This document shows positions 18,770 through 28,304 of a stretch of DNA of 64,000 bases, in pieces. The DNA is from Cystobacter ferrugineus (GTDB taxonomy: Bacteria > Myxococcota > Myxococcia > Myxococcales > Myxococcaceae), in assembly GCF_001887355.1 (NCBI RefSeq), contig NZ_MPIN01000013.1:130409-194408 (forward strand), in the 5' to 3' direction. The first letter of the stretch is position 1. Each line of letters opens with the position of its first letter. The notes beneath the pieces were generated by a model. The model did not search any database. It was not told where the DNA came from and was given only the letters and a program-made list of their open reading frames with translations. A program made the position numbers and the translations under genes.

Positions 18770-18840
18770 TCAGCGAGCGCCGTTACGGGAACCTGAGCCT
18801 GGCGGGGAGTCCTCCCCGTTGCAGCGCTCCTCAGGGTGCG
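18770..18840 (-). promoter_or_regulatory. SAH riboswitch in the ahcY leader
   Basis: Read on the minus strand, P1 pairs CCTGAG (ending at 18830) with CTCAGG (18790s), enclosing GAGCGCTGCAACGGGG, a small GGGGAG/CTCCCC hairpin and the conserved CCAGGCTC. After P1 comes AACGGCGCTC, whose GCGCTC (18775-18780) pairs with GAGCGC of the loop to form the pseudoknot. This is the conserved SAH aptamer. It ends about 80 bases before the ahcY start. Known SAH riboswitches are genetic ON switches. Confidence 0.9.
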
Positions 18841-18992
18841 CGCACCCTACCTTAAGGACACCGTCCGTCACCAGGGGACAAAATAAAGGCGGGGAGGGAA
18901 GGGGGGCCGACCCGCCCGGCTCCTTCCCACCCCGCCCTGCGCGACGAACGAGGACCGCGGCTACTTCTTGACGGCGCGGTCGCCGATGAGGG

Positions 18993-21722
18993 TCATTCCG
19001 CTCGGGCGGCAGCGCACGTGACCGTGCCCGGCTTGTTCGGCACCCAGCGGATGTTGGCGATCGTCAGCTTCATCGTGCCGGAGGTGGTGAGGAGCAGGGG
19101 CGTGTCGATCCGGGTGTAGTCCAGGTTCATGTCCGTGAAGCACGCGAGCGGGAGGGCGACCTCCGTCCACTCCTCGTCGGGCAGCGCCTTGAAGGCCTCG
19201 GTGATGTCGAGCTCGGCCCGAGACGGATATCCGCTGTCCACCCGGGCGATCACCGTCTGGGTCGGGTGGTCGCTCATCTTGATGTCGAACACCACCGAGC
19301 TGTTCGAGTTGCTGTACGCCAGCAGGTCGTGCCGATCCCCGGGCGCCTGCATGAGGATCTGCCCCGCCTTCGTCCAGGTGGCCTCGATGCCCGCCCACTG
19401 GCTGCCCACGCGGTCACCCACCGGGGTGGCGACCACTTCGCCCTGGAGCGTCTGGGTGGGATCGGGCGTGCCCTGGCGCACGTCGATGTCCCACTTGGGA
19501 TCCGCGCCAATGCGCATGACGAAGCCGTTCTGGTTGCCCCGCTCGAAGATGACCAGCGGCTGGTCCGTGGTGTCGTTCGGGAGGTCGGCCGCGCCGCAGC
19601 CCTTCGCCGGGGTGGCCTCTTCGTACGCGCCCTGCTCCTGGCCCTGGGCGTAGGTCAGACCGTAGCCGTAGGGGTAGAGCGGCTCGTAGCTCGCATCCAG
19701 CCGGTTGACCGCCGTCTGGCAGGCGCTCTTGGGCCAGGAGTAGGAGAGCTTGCCGGTGAAGTCGAAGTTGACCGAGCCGTCCTCCTTCTTGAACAGCACG
19801 TCCGCCATGCCGTCACCCTCGGTGCCGGGCAGGAAGGCCGCGACGAAGGCATCCGAGCGGTTGAGCTCCCTGTTGGTGTAGAGCGGACGGCCCGAGTACA
19901 GCACGGTGACGATCTTCTTCACGCCCTTGGCCTTCAGGCTGTCGATGAGCTCCAGATCCTTCTTGCCCTTGGGGGTGCTCCCGGTGCTGTTGTTGGGCAG
20001 CCGGAGGGTGGAGTACTCCAGGGTGTAGTTGTCCCCGATGTCGCCGGAGCCCTCGGCGTAGGGGTTCTCGCCGATCACCACCACGGCCACGTCGTAGCTC
20101 GCGTCCGCGAGCGCTCCGTCGGCGCTGTGCACGGCGTTGGGGGCGATCTTCTGGATGGCGCCCCACAACGAGGTGCCACCGCCGAAGTCCTCGTTCTTGT
20201 TGTCATTGCCCTGCCAGCTCAGGGACCAGCCACCGGACTGATCCCGCAGGCTGTCGGCGCTCTCACCCGCCACGAGGATCTTCGCCGAGCGCGAGAGCGG
20301 CAGCGTGTTGCCATTGTTCTTGAGCAGCACGAGCGACTTGCGCACCGCCTCGCGCGCCACGGCGCGGTGCTCGGGCGTGCCGACCTGGGTGGTGGCCATG
20401 CGCTCGGAGGGCTTGGGCTTGGTGAACAGGCCCGCGCGGAACTTCACGCGCAGGATGCGGCGCACCGCGTCGTCGATGCGCTCCTGCTTGATCTCCCCCT
20501 TCTTCACCGCGTCGAGGGTGTTCGCGATGAAGGCCTTCCAGTCCGAGGGCACCATGATCATGTCCACGCCGGCGTTGATCGCCTCCGGGCAGTTCGCGGC
20601 GCTGCAGGTGATGGGCGAGTCGCTGTTGTCCGGCTTGATCTGCCCCAGGCCGTTCCAGTCGGAGACGACGTAGCCGTCGAAGCCCATCTTGTTCTTCAGC
20701 ACGTCCGTCAGCAGGTACTTGCTGGCGTGCATCTTGTAGGGCTTGGCGCTCTCGCCCTTGGAGAGGTCCTTCCAGCTACTGAAGGACGCCATGATCGTCT
20801 GGGCGCCCGCCTCGAGCGCGGGGATGTAGCCGCGGCCGTGGATGTTGAGCAGATCCTGCTCGGTGACGAAGGTGATGCCCTCGTTCTTGCCCTTGACGGT
20901 GCCGCCATCCCCCAGGAAGTGCTTGGGCGTGGCGACGACCTTCTCGTTGGCCTTGGCGTCCTTGCCGAGCTGGCCCTGGAGCCCCTCGACGATCTTCCCC
21001 GCGTACGCCGCCACGAGGGCGGGATCCTCGGAGTAGCCCTCATAGGTGCGGCCCCAGCGGTCGTCGCGCACCACGGCGACCGTCGGACCGAAGACCCAGT
21101 CGATGCCGGTGCTGACCACCTCGCGCGCCGTCACCTCGCCAATGCGCTTGATCAACTCCGGATCCCGCGCGGCCCCCAGGCCGATGTTGTGCGGGAAGAA
21201 CGTGGCGCCCTTCACGTTGTTGTGGCCGTGCACCGCGTCCGTTCCCCAGGTGATGGGGATCTGCTGGGGGTTGGCCGTCTTGTCCATCGAGGCCTCCCAG
21301 TACTTGTCGGCCAGCGACGTCCAGTCCTGGATGGCCGCGGCCTTGTTGCCATTGGGCCAGGCGCCGCCTCCATTGAGCACCGAGCCGATGTGGAAGTCGC
21401 GCACCTCCTCGGGCGTGATGCTCTTGATCTCCGGCTGGGTCATCTGCCCGATCTTCTCCTCGAGCGTCATCGCACTCACGATGGCGTCGATGCGCTTCTC
21501 CTGCTCCTCGTCGCGAGGGAAGGTGCTCTGCACCCGGGGCCAGTCGGGCAGCGGCGCCAGGGGCTTGTCGATGGCCTGATCGGGCGGAGGAGGAGGGGGA
21601 TCCGTGGGGCCAGGGTTGGTGGGACCGGGCGTCGGATCCGGATTCGAGGGGCACGCCGTCAGGGCCAGCAGCGCCACGAGCGCGCAGGCGGGAGTCTTGC
21701 GCCTTGCGAACAGCCGTTCCAT
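18993..21722 (-). CDS. Secreted GH3 beta-glucosidase/exo-glucanase lipoprotein (ExoP-like)
   Basis: A 909-residue glycoside hydrolase. The signal peptide ends in the lipobox LTAC, followed by a Pro/Gly linker, so it is an exported lipoprotein. The GH3 barrel (about 75-420) has the nucleophile Asp355 in VVSDWNG and the KHFLGDGGT substrate motif. The GH3 C-terminal domain spans about 470-680. The last 200 residues resemble the galactose-binding-like domain of marine ExoP exo-1,4-beta-glucanases. Likely reaction: release of glucose from the non-reducing ends of beta-glucans. The ATG at 21722 follows TTGGAGATGAC. It stands alone with a 213-base upstream gap. Confidence 0.9.
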   Translation of the reverse strand: MERLFARRKTPACALVALLALTACPSNPDPTPGPTNPGPTDPPPPPPDQAIDKPLAPLPDWPRVQSTFPRDEEQEKRIDAIVSAMTLEEKIGQMTQPEIKSITPEEVRDFHIGSVLNGGGAWPNGNKAAAIQDWTSLADKYWEASMDKTANPQQIPITWGTDAVHGHNNVKGATFFPHNIGLGAARDPELIKRIGEVTAREVVSTGIDWVFGPTVAVVRDDRWGRTYEGYSEDPALVAAYAGKIVEGLQGQLGKDAKANEKVVATPKHFLGDGGTVKGKNEGITFVTEQDLLNIHGRGYIPALEAGAQTIMASFSSWKDLSKGESAKPYKMHASKYLLTDVLKNKMGFDGYVVSDWNGLGQIKPDNSDSPITCSAANCPEAINAGVDMIMVPSDWKAFIANTLDAVKKGEIKQERIDDAVRRILRVKFRAGLFTKPKPSERMATTQVGTPEHRAVAREAVRKSLVLLKNNGNTLPLSRSAKILVAGESADSLRDQSGGWSLSWQGNDNKNEDFGGGTSLWGAIQKIAPNAVHSADGALADASYDVAVVVIGENPYAEGSGDIGDNYTLEYSTLRLPNNSTGSTPKGKKDLELIDSLKAKGVKKIVTVLYSGRPLYTNRELNRSDAFVAAFLPGTEGDGMADVLFKKEDGSVNFDFTGKLSYSWPKSACQTAVNRLDASYEPLYPYGYGLTYAQGQEQGAYEEATPAKGCGAADLPNDTTDQPLVIFERGNQNGFVMRIGADPKWDIDVRQGTPDPTQTLQGEVVATPVGDRVGSQWAGIEATWTKAGQILMQAPGDRHDLLAYSNSNSSVVFDIKMSDHPTQTVIARVDSGYPSRAELDITEAFKALPDEEWTEVALPLACFTDMNLDYTRIDTPLLLTTSGTMKLTIANIRWVPNKPGTVTCAAARAE

Positions 21723-21935
21723 GTCATCTCCAACTTGTCGGGTAGGGTGCGCTGACTCGCGTGTGCTGCTCAGGTGGAGTGCAAGTCCATGGAGCCGCAA
21801 TCACGTGTCAAAGCGGCGGCGACCCTAGAGGCAAAGCACAGGTCGTGCAACGGCCAAGTGCAAATGTCAGCCTTTGAGCAAAACATGAACAGTCACGGAT
21901 GACGGCGTCATGTCTTGCCGCGTCAATCATGGCTG

Positions 21936-24518
21936 TCACGTGCCAGCAACCCGATCCGTCACGTCCTGGCTGGGGAGGAACACCGAGAAGCGCGTGCCGT
22001 GGCCGGGGCCCTGGCTCTCCGCGTGGATGCGGCCCCCATGGCGCTCGACGATTTCCCGGCAGATGGCCAGCCCCAGTCCCAGTCCTCCGGCGTGGTGCGA
22101 GGAGGCGTTCTGGGCCCGGTAGAAGGGCTCGAAGAGGTGGGGCAGGTTCTCGGTGGGAACGCCAATGCCTTGATCCTCCACCTCCATGAGCACCCCATCG
22201 TCTCGAGGGCGCACGCGCACGTGGATGGGCTTGTCGGGCCGCGAGTAGCGCACCGCGTTCTCCACCAGGTTGGTGAGGAGTTGATCCAGGCGCTGCTCGT
22301 CCCAGACGCCCACCAGGGGTTCTTCTGGCAGCTCGAGGGAGATGGGCGCGGTGAGTTCGCCGCGCGCGTGCGCGATACGGTCGACGACCTCGCGCGACAG
22401 GGCGCTCAGGTCCATGGGAGTCCGGCGCAACGAGAAGCGCCCGGCCTGGAGCCGCGACACGTCCAGCATGTCCCCGATGAGCCGGGTGAGCCGGTCCACC
22501 TGGCGCCGCAGCCGCTCGAGCGTGCCGCGCAGCCGCTCGGGGGACAGCTCCTGGCCCGTGCGGCACTGGCGCAAGAGCAGCTCGATGGTGGCCTTGAGCG
22601 GGGTCAGGGGCGTGCGCAGCTCGTGGCTGGCGATGGACATGAACTGATCGCGGCTGGCGATGGCCTCGCGCAGCTCCTTCTGGGTGCGTTCGATCCGGGC
22701 CGCCATCTCGTTGAAGCCCTCGGTGAGCTGTGCCAGCTCGTCGTTTCCCCGGGTGGGAACGGGCTGGTCGAGCCCCGGCGTGCCGAGCACCGCGAAGCCG
22801 TCCCGGAGCGCCGTGAGGCGTTGCGCCACGTCCCGCCCCACCCAGCGCGACAGCAGGAGCGCCACCGCGCCGGCGGCCAGCGCGAGCAGCACCACGATGG
22901 CGCTCAGCCGCGTCACGGCCGCGAAGGCCTGGCGCAGGGGCGCGGTCACCGACACGGTCCACGGCGTGCCCGGCACCTGGGCATGGGCGACGAGCAGCCT
23001 GCGGCCCGAGGCATCCACCGCCTCGGTGATGCCCTCGGTGGTGGCGAGCGTGGCGCCATCGAGGATGGACATCACGGGCGCGCGGGTGAGGACGCCGCCC
23101 AGGTTCGTGGCGCGCAGCAGCTCGCCCCCGCGGCGGTCGAAGATCTCCACGAGGTAGTCGCGCGTGGCGGGAGTGTGATCCCGTCCCATGCGTGGCAGGG
23201 CCATGCCCCCCACCAGGATGTCCCGCCGGCCCTCGGCGAGCACCGCGGGCGTGGAGAAGGCCACCATGGGCATCTGGTTCACACCGAGGAACGGGCGGGA
23301 CAGGTAGACCTCGCCCGGGGTCCGTGCCCCCTGGAAGTAGTCGCGGAAGGCGAAGTCGCGCCCCGCGTCGGTCGGCAGTGAGGGAGAGCTCAGGGCTCGA
23401 CCCGCGCCATCGAGCACCCAGGCCGCATCGAAGGGACCGGGCTGGAACTCCAGCAGCCGCAGCCGCGACCGCAGCGCTTCTTCATTCCGCTCGCGCAGCA
23501 TGGCCAGCAGGACGGGATCCCCCGCCTGGCCGAGCAACAGGAAGCGCGCCATGGTCATGGTCTGCTCCAGCCGGGCGACCTCGGTCGCCACGGTCTGCCG
23601 CGCCTTGTCCCGCAGCTCGCGCTCGATGGCCTTTTGCGCGAAGACCGAGGCCAGGGCGCCCACGGCGAGGATGGGCAACACCGACACGAGCGCCACCCCG
23701 CGGAACAGCCGCCAGCCCACGCTGGACATCTCGGGCCGCCGGCGCAGGAAGAGCATCAGCCCGCCGCCCAGGGTCATGACGAAGTAGAGCTGCATCCCCG
23801 TCCAGGTGCCGCGGTAGCCCGCGACGAGCGCTAGCTGGCCGAAGAGGACGGTCAACATCCCCACGGCGCCGCGCTCGAGCCTCGTGTTCGAGCGCCACCA
23901 CCCCACGCCCAGCAGGGCGCCTCCCACGAGGAAGAGCGCGCCCAGGGGCCGGGCCACCGGGCGGTAGACGGGATAGAAGCCCGGTCCGAGCCAGGAGGGA
24001 TCCACGAGGATGAACGCCCCGAAGGCCAGCGAGGTCGTCAGGAGGAACCCGGTGAACAGTCCTTGAGAGCGCCAACGGGGCAGGCTCTCGACGAGGAGGA
24101 ACACCCCCATCGCGGGGTAGACGATCACGCCCGTCACGACTCCCCCCAGCACCGTGGCCTTCCACCAGTACAGGGTGAGCGTCCCCATGAACAGCGCGCG
24201 TCCGACGCCGCCGATCCACGCGGGCCAGGAGGGATAGAGCAGGGCGACGAGCATCGTCGCCGAGCCCACCATGAAGGAGGCCCCCATCAGCCGGATATAC
24301 GGATAGATGAGACGGAAGATGCTCGTGCCGAACTCGTAGGGCACGTAGACCATCGTGACGCCGGTCAGCAGCCCGAAGGCGGCGGCGACCCACTCGACTC
24401 GAACCCGGTTCAAGCCTGCTCGAGACACCGCTTCGCCCACGCTCGTCTTCTCCCGGAGAGGGGCGCCATGACGACTCCATCCACTCCATCGCGAGCGCCC
24501 TGAATGGACATCCGACAT
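21936..24518 (-). CDS. Membrane histidine kinase with multi-helix N-terminus, Cache and HAMP domains
   Basis: An 860-residue orphan sensor kinase. About seven hydrophobic helices occupy residues 40-270, an uncommon MASE-like input module. A further helix (about 283-302) leads to an extracytoplasmic double Cache-like domain (about 305-540: FAFRDYFQGARTPGEVYLS, YLVEIFDRRGGELLRA). Next are a transmembrane helix (about 545-565), HAMP, HisKA with ASHELRTP (phosphoacceptor His632), and the HATPase domain with DQGIGVP and GLGLGLAI. No response regulator is adjacent. The start at 24518 has only a weak ribosome site, and an internal GTG is possible. Confidence 0.83.
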   Translation of the reverse strand: MSDVHSGRSRWSGWSRHGAPLREKTSVGEAVSRAGLNRVRVEWVAAAFGLLTGVTMVYVPYEFGTSIFRLIYPYIRLMGASFMVGSATMLVALLYPSWPAWIGGVGRALFMGTLTLYWWKATVLGGVVTGVIVYPAMGVFLLVESLPRWRSQGLFTGFLLTTSLAFGAFILVDPSWLGPGFYPVYRPVARPLGALFLVGGALLGVGWWRSNTRLERGAVGMLTVLFGQLALVAGYRGTWTGMQLYFVMTLGGGLMLFLRRRPEMSSVGWRLFRGVALVSVLPILAVGALASVFAQKAIERELRDKARQTVATEVARLEQTMTMARFLLLGQAGDPVLLAMLRERNEEALRSRLRLLEFQPGPFDAAWVLDGAGRALSSPSLPTDAGRDFAFRDYFQGARTPGEVYLSRPFLGVNQMPMVAFSTPAVLAEGRRDILVGGMALPRMGRDHTPATRDYLVEIFDRRGGELLRATNLGGVLTRAPVMSILDGATLATTEGITEAVDASGRRLLVAHAQVPGTPWTVSVTAPLRQAFAAVTRLSAIVVLLALAAGAVALLLSRWVGRDVAQRLTALRDGFAVLGTPGLDQPVPTRGNDELAQLTEGFNEMAARIERTQKELREAIASRDQFMSIASHELRTPLTPLKATIELLLRQCRTGQELSPERLRGTLERLRRQVDRLTRLIGDMLDVSRLQAGRFSLRRTPMDLSALSREVVDRIAHARGELTAPISLELPEEPLVGVWDEQRLDQLLTNLVENAVRYSRPDKPIHVRVRPRDDGVLMEVEDQGIGVPTENLPHLFEPFYRAQNASSHHAGGLGLGLAICREIVERHGGRIHAESQGPGHGTRFSVFLPSQDVTDRVAGT

Positions 24519-24572
24519 ACCAGTGTCGTGGGAGTGGCACTCGCGGAAAACGGGTGGGGTTCGCTTCGGGTG

Positions 24573-25175
24573 TCAGTGGAGCGGGCCGCGTTGATAGGTG
24601 CCCACCAGTTCACCAAAGCCCAGCACGTGGCCCTTCATCTCGCGCAGGAGCGCGGAGCGTCCCGGGCGCGAGCCGAGGTGATGGAGCTCACGGTCCATGG
24701 CGAAGAGCTGGAAGTGGTAGTGGTGCGGAGTGTCGCCCCGGGGCGGCGCGCAGCCCACCCAGCCAGTGCGCAGCAGCGTCGTGCGACCCGTCTCGACCAC
24801 CGACGCCTGCTCCTTGCTCAGCAGGATGCCCAGGCTGCGGGCCTCCGGGGGCATCAGGGCGATCCAATGCACGAAGGGCTGGGGCGTGGGTGCGTCGGGA
24901 TCCTCGGCGATGAGGACGAGCGAGCGCGTCCCCTCGGGCACGTCCCGCCACACCAGGGGCGGGGTGAGGCTGTCTCCCTCCGCGGTGTACCGGCTGGGAA
25001 TGGGTCCGCCATGGTTGAAGGCCACGGAATCCATGGGGATGATCACCGGCAGCCCTCGCACACCGAGCCGGGAGGACGCGAGCCGCTCGGCTCCCGCCCT
25101 GACCGACGAGCGGCCTCCGAGGAGGAGATGGGGAACTCCCGTCAGCAAAGCCCGAAGCGTATGACCGATTTCCAT
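24573..25175 (-). CDS. YbhB/YbcL family (PEBP) protein
   Basis: A 200-residue phosphatidylethanolamine-binding-protein-like protein. The anion-pocket motifs are intact: SLVLIAEDPDAP and PFVHWIALMPP, then the GWVGCAPPRGDTPHHYHFQLFA block in which bacterial members have G-Y-x-G-P-x-P-P. No signal peptide is evident, so it is probably cytosolic. The cellular role of this family in bacteria is unclear. The ATG at 25175 follows GCGGGAGGC. It is 54 bases upstream of the kinase gene on the same strand, so the two may share a transcript. Confidence 0.87.
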   Translation of the reverse strand: MEIGHTLRALLTGVPHLLLGGRSSVRAGAERLASSRLGVRGLPVIIPMDSVAFNHGGPIPSRYTAEGDSLTPPLVWRDVPEGTRSLVLIAEDPDAPTPQPFVHWIALMPPEARSLGILLSKEQASVVETGRTTLLRTGWVGCAPPRGDTPHHYHFQLFAMDRELHHLGSRPGRSALLREMKGHVLGFGELVGTYQRGPLH

Positions 25176-25292
25176 GGATGAAGCCTCCCGCGACAACCTT
25201 GGATTCACCCCCGCCGTGAAGCAGCGGCATGGGCGGCGTGCGAGAGGCTTCCTGGCCGGTCTTCCGGGGAGCACCCCGGGCACAGGAGGCCG

Positions 25293-27146
25293 TTAGCGGG
25301 CGTCGCGGGCCGTGGCGCCGAGCAGTCCACGCGCCTGGGTGACGAGCCGGGTGAATTCCACCCGGTCCGACTGTCCCTCGGTGGAGCCCTCGGCGAGCTT
25401 CTGTACCGCGGCGAGGCTCCACTCCTTGGCGCTCGGACTGCCCCGGAGCACGTCCGCGGTGGCCGCCACCGCCAGGGCGAAGCGGAAGTCGGCGGAGGCC
25501 GCGTCGAGCGAGGGGCGCATCATCTTCGGCTCGAAGGGGAAGGCCTGTTCGGCGGCCTCGGTGCCGGAGGGCGTCTTCGCGCGGATGCGCACCGTGCCGA
25601 GGGACGCCTGGGGCTGGGTGAGCTCCACCTCGTAGATCGCGGTGACGCTGTGGCCGGCGCCAATCTCGCCCGCGTCCACCTTGTCCTCGCGGAAGTCCTG
25701 GTCGGCGATGTTCCGGTTCTCGTAGCCCACCAACCGGTAGCGGCGCACCACCTTCGGATCGAACTCCACCTGCACCTTCACGTCCTTGGCGATGACCTCC
25801 AGGGTGCCGGTGAGCTGCTGCTCGAAGACCTTGCGCGCTTCCTTGTGGCTGTCGATGTAGAAGCAGTTGCCGTTGCCCTTGTCGGCCAGCTTCTCCATGA
25901 GGTCATCCCGGTAGTTGCCCATGCCGAAGCCGATGGCGGACAGGGTGACGCCTTCCTTCACGTAGCCCTCGATGCCGCGCAGCATGGTGTCCGCGGAGAG
26001 GTTGGGGCCGATGTTGGCGTCGCCATCCGTGAGCACCACCACGCGCGACACCACGCGCGCCGAGGCCTTCTTCACCGCGTGCTTGTAGGCCATCTCCATG
26101 CCCGAGCCCATGGCGGTGCCGCCTCCGGACTCCAGCGAGTCGATGGCCTTGTAGATGCGCTCCAGGTCCGTCGCCGGGGTGGGCGGCAGCACGTCCCGGG
26201 TGCTGCCCGCGTAGGTGACGAGCGCCACGGTGTCGTTCTCGTTGAGGTTCTTCACCGCGATCTTCATCGCCTCCTTGGCCAGCGGCAGCTTGTCCGGCTG
26301 GCTCATGGAGCCACTGGTGTCCACGAGGAAGACGAGGTGCGCGGGCTTGCGCTGCGAGCGCGAGACGACCTTGCCCTGGATGCCCACGCGCACGAAGTGC
26401 CGGCCCGGGGAGAAGGGGGAGGGCGCGCCCTCCAGGTGCACGCGGAAGGCGCCCTCCTCGGGAGGGGCGTAGCGGTACTTGAAGTAGTTGACGAACTCCT
26501 CCACCCGCACCGCCGCGCCCGGGGGGAGCGAGCCCTGGGTGAGATAGCGGCGGGCCACCGTGTACGAGGCCGTGTCCACGTCCACCGAGAAGGTGGAGAG
26601 CCTGTCCGCGGCGGTCTCGGTGAAGGCGTTGGGCGTTTGCTCGGCGAAGGTGTTGCCTGGCGACACGGGCTCGGGTGCGCGGTCGTACCATTGAGTGGTC
26701 AGCTTCCGGGGAGCCGGTTTCGCCTCGCGCTTCATCTCCATCCTGGCGGCGGCGGGGGGCGCCTGGTAGGCGATGGGCGCCCCGGCGGACGCGCTGACTC
26801 CCGCGGTCGCCGGAGCGGCGGCGTCGTCGGCCTCGCCTTCCGCCATCTCGGCGGGCGCCGCCTCGACGTCCTTCTGGGGCCTGGGCGCACGGGGCTCGAG
26901 GCGCATGGGGAGGACCTCGTGCGGCTCGACCTTCTTGCTGGCGGGTGCCACCGCGACCTCCTGCCGGGACTCGAGCGAGGAGGGGGGAGGGGGGCTTGGG
27001 GCGAGGGCTTCTTCCTGCTGCACGGCCTCCTTGCCCCGGATGGCCGGGGGGGCGGAGCTGGAGGACGTGCTGCATCCGGAAACGAGGCTCAGGGCAAGGG
27101 CGGCGCCTCCCCAACGGCTCAAGGGGTTGGGCTTGGACGAGGGCAT
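25293..27146 (-). CDS. VWA-domain lipoprotein (YfbK-like)
   Basis: A 617-residue exported lipoprotein: signal peptide with lipobox LVSGC near residue 24. A long low-complexity linker (Pro/Ala/Glu, about 30-160) follows, then an N-terminal von Willebrand adaptor region (PNAFTETAADRLSTFSVDVDTASYT) and the VWA domain with an intact metal site DTSGS (in FLVDTSGSM). The C-terminal domain matches the DUF3520 region seen in YfbK proteins. Molecular role unknown; VWA domains mediate metal-dependent protein binding. The ATG at 27146 gives a normal 24-residue signal peptide after TGGAG. An ATG at 27173 is an alternative. Confidence 0.86.
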   Translation of the reverse strand: MPSSKPNPLSRWGGAALALSLVSGCSTSSSSAPPAIRGKEAVQQEEALAPSPPPPSSLESRQEVAVAPASKKVEPHEVLPMRLEPRAPRPQKDVEAAPAEMAEGEADDAAAPATAGVSASAGAPIAYQAPPAAARMEMKREAKPAPRKLTTQWYDRAPEPVSPGNTFAEQTPNAFTETAADRLSTFSVDVDTASYTVARRYLTQGSLPPGAAVRVEEFVNYFKYRYAPPEEGAFRVHLEGAPSPFSPGRHFVRVGIQGKVVSRSQRKPAHLVFLVDTSGSMSQPDKLPLAKEAMKIAVKNLNENDTVALVTYAGSTRDVLPPTPATDLERIYKAIDSLESGGGTAMGSGMEMAYKHAVKKASARVVSRVVVLTDGDANIGPNLSADTMLRGIEGYVKEGVTLSAIGFGMGNYRDDLMEKLADKGNGNCFYIDSHKEARKVFEQQLTGTLEVIAKDVKVQVEFDPKVVRRYRLVGYENRNIADQDFREDKVDAGEIGAGHSVTAIYEVELTQPQASLGTVRIRAKTPSGTEAAEQAFPFEPKMMRPSLDAASADFRFALAVAATADVLRGSPSAKEWSLAAVQKLAEGSTEGQSDRVEFTRLVTQARGLLGATARDAR

Positions 27147-27206
27147 GGGCGCTCCAGGGTGGTCCGTGGACATGGGCCCAGGAAACGCACCAGCCTCGCG
27201 TTCGGT

Positions 27207-28304
27207 CTAACGGGGTCGTGCGAATTCTTGCTCGCGACCTTCCCGGGTGGCTCGGGAGAGGAGCCGCCGCGGCGGGAGGTCTCGCACGAGGTCCAGGCCC
27301 TGGCACAGCGCGTACGTCAGCAGGATGAGCAGCCCCGTCAGCAGGGCATACAGTCCCCACCCGCAGCGGTTGCCCCACACCACCTCGAAGCTGAAGCCGA
27401 AGACGTGGAAGTAGAGCAGCCCCAGGTGGATGACGTACGCGGACAGGGAGGAGGAGCCGAACGACTCCACGAAGCGGCGGACCCGCGAGGGGGCGCTCTC
27501 CGAGCCCAGGCGTGACTCCAGCGCCACCAGCACGAGCAGCGCGATGCACACCCACAGCCAGCGCTCGGCCGCGTTGGAGGGGTTGGTGACGTAGAAGTGG
27601 TGGTCCGGGTAGAGGGCCTTGAGGGGCTCCGCGGCGTACGAGCCGGCGAGCCCGAGCCCGATGAGCAACAGCAGGGCCCTCACGAGTCCCGAGCGGCCCT
27701 GCTCTCCGGTGACGGCCCCCGCGTACGCGCCGAGCCAGGCGAAGCCGAGCCAGGGCAACAAGGGGAACACCGCCCCGGTGGACTTGTTGAGCAGGAAGGC
27801 CCAGGGCCCGCTCACGGCCTCACCCAGGGGCGAGAGGAAGAAGGTGATGAACGCCAGGGCCAGGGTTACCCCGCGCAGCACCCGGGGCCGCGAGGCCAGG
27901 CCCGCGCCGACGCCCAGCAGGAGCAACAGCGACAATCCCACGCAGTGCAGGATGTCCAGGCGCACGAGCCACCGGGGTTCACGGAACAGGGGAAACCACA
28001 TCCAGTTGACGAGCGTGGCCGCGCCGAGCACCTGGAGGATCCGCCGCAGGTTGCGCCCGAGCCGCTCGCCGCGCTTGCCACTCGCGGTGCTGCGCACCAG
28101 CAGCAGCGCGAGCGCGAAGCCCGCGGAGAAGAGGAAGGCCGGGGCCACCACGCCGTCCACCCGGAGCAGCTCCCTCGCCGCCGGGCTCGTGCGCAGCTCC
28201 GGCCGCAGCAGCACGAACGCATGGCATTGGATCATCAACAGCACGGCGAGTCCGCGCAGCCAGTCGATGGCGCGCACCCGCTCCAGGGCATGCGGAGGGC
28301 TCAT
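27207..28304 (-). CDS. Multi-pass membrane acetyltransferase-like protein (DUF1624/HGSNAT type)
   Basis: A 365-residue membrane protein with about ten helices. The N-terminus RVRAIDWLRGLAVLLMIQCHAF is the signature of the heparan-alpha-glucosaminide acetyltransferase catalytic region (DUF1624): R-x-x-x-x-D-x-x-R-G, with the conserved His in the first helix. The C-terminal part (SLSAYVIHLGLLYFHVF) resembles other membrane acyltransferases. It may move acetyl groups to an extracytoplasmic sugar; the acceptor is unknown. The ATG at 28304 overlaps the stop of the DUF3105 gene (ATGA), which indicates coupling. Confidence 0.75.
   Translation of the reverse strand: MSPPHALERVRAIDWLRGLAVLLMIQCHAFVLLRPELRTSPAARELLRVDGVVAPAFLFSAGFALALLLVRSTASGKRGERLGRNLRRILQVLGAATLVNWMWFPLFREPRWLVRLDILHCVGLSLLLLLGVGAGLASRPRVLRGVTLALAFITFFLSPLGEAVSGPWAFLLNKSTGAVFPLLPWLGFAWLGAYAGAVTGEQGRSGLVRALLLLIGLGLAGSYAAEPLKALYPDHHFYVTNPSNAAERWLWVCIALLVLVALESRLGSESAPSRVRRFVESFGSSSLSAYVIHLGLLYFHVFGFSFEVVWGNRCGWGLYALLTGLLILLTYALCQGLDLVRDLPPRRLLSRATREGREQEFARPR

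Noticed and set aside
18961-19398. Minus-strand frame overlapping the end of the GH3 gene
   Set aside because: Low-complexity composition and full overlap with the GH3 C-terminus.
19266-21755. Long antisense reading frame of about 830 codons opposite the GH3 gene
   Set aside because: High GC gives long open frames; it has no domain, a strange His/Gln/Arg-rich composition, and the GH3 gene on the other strand is well supported.
21805-21810. TTGACA upstream of the GH3 gene as a promoter
   Set aside because: No acceptable -10 box at 16-18 bases on that strand.
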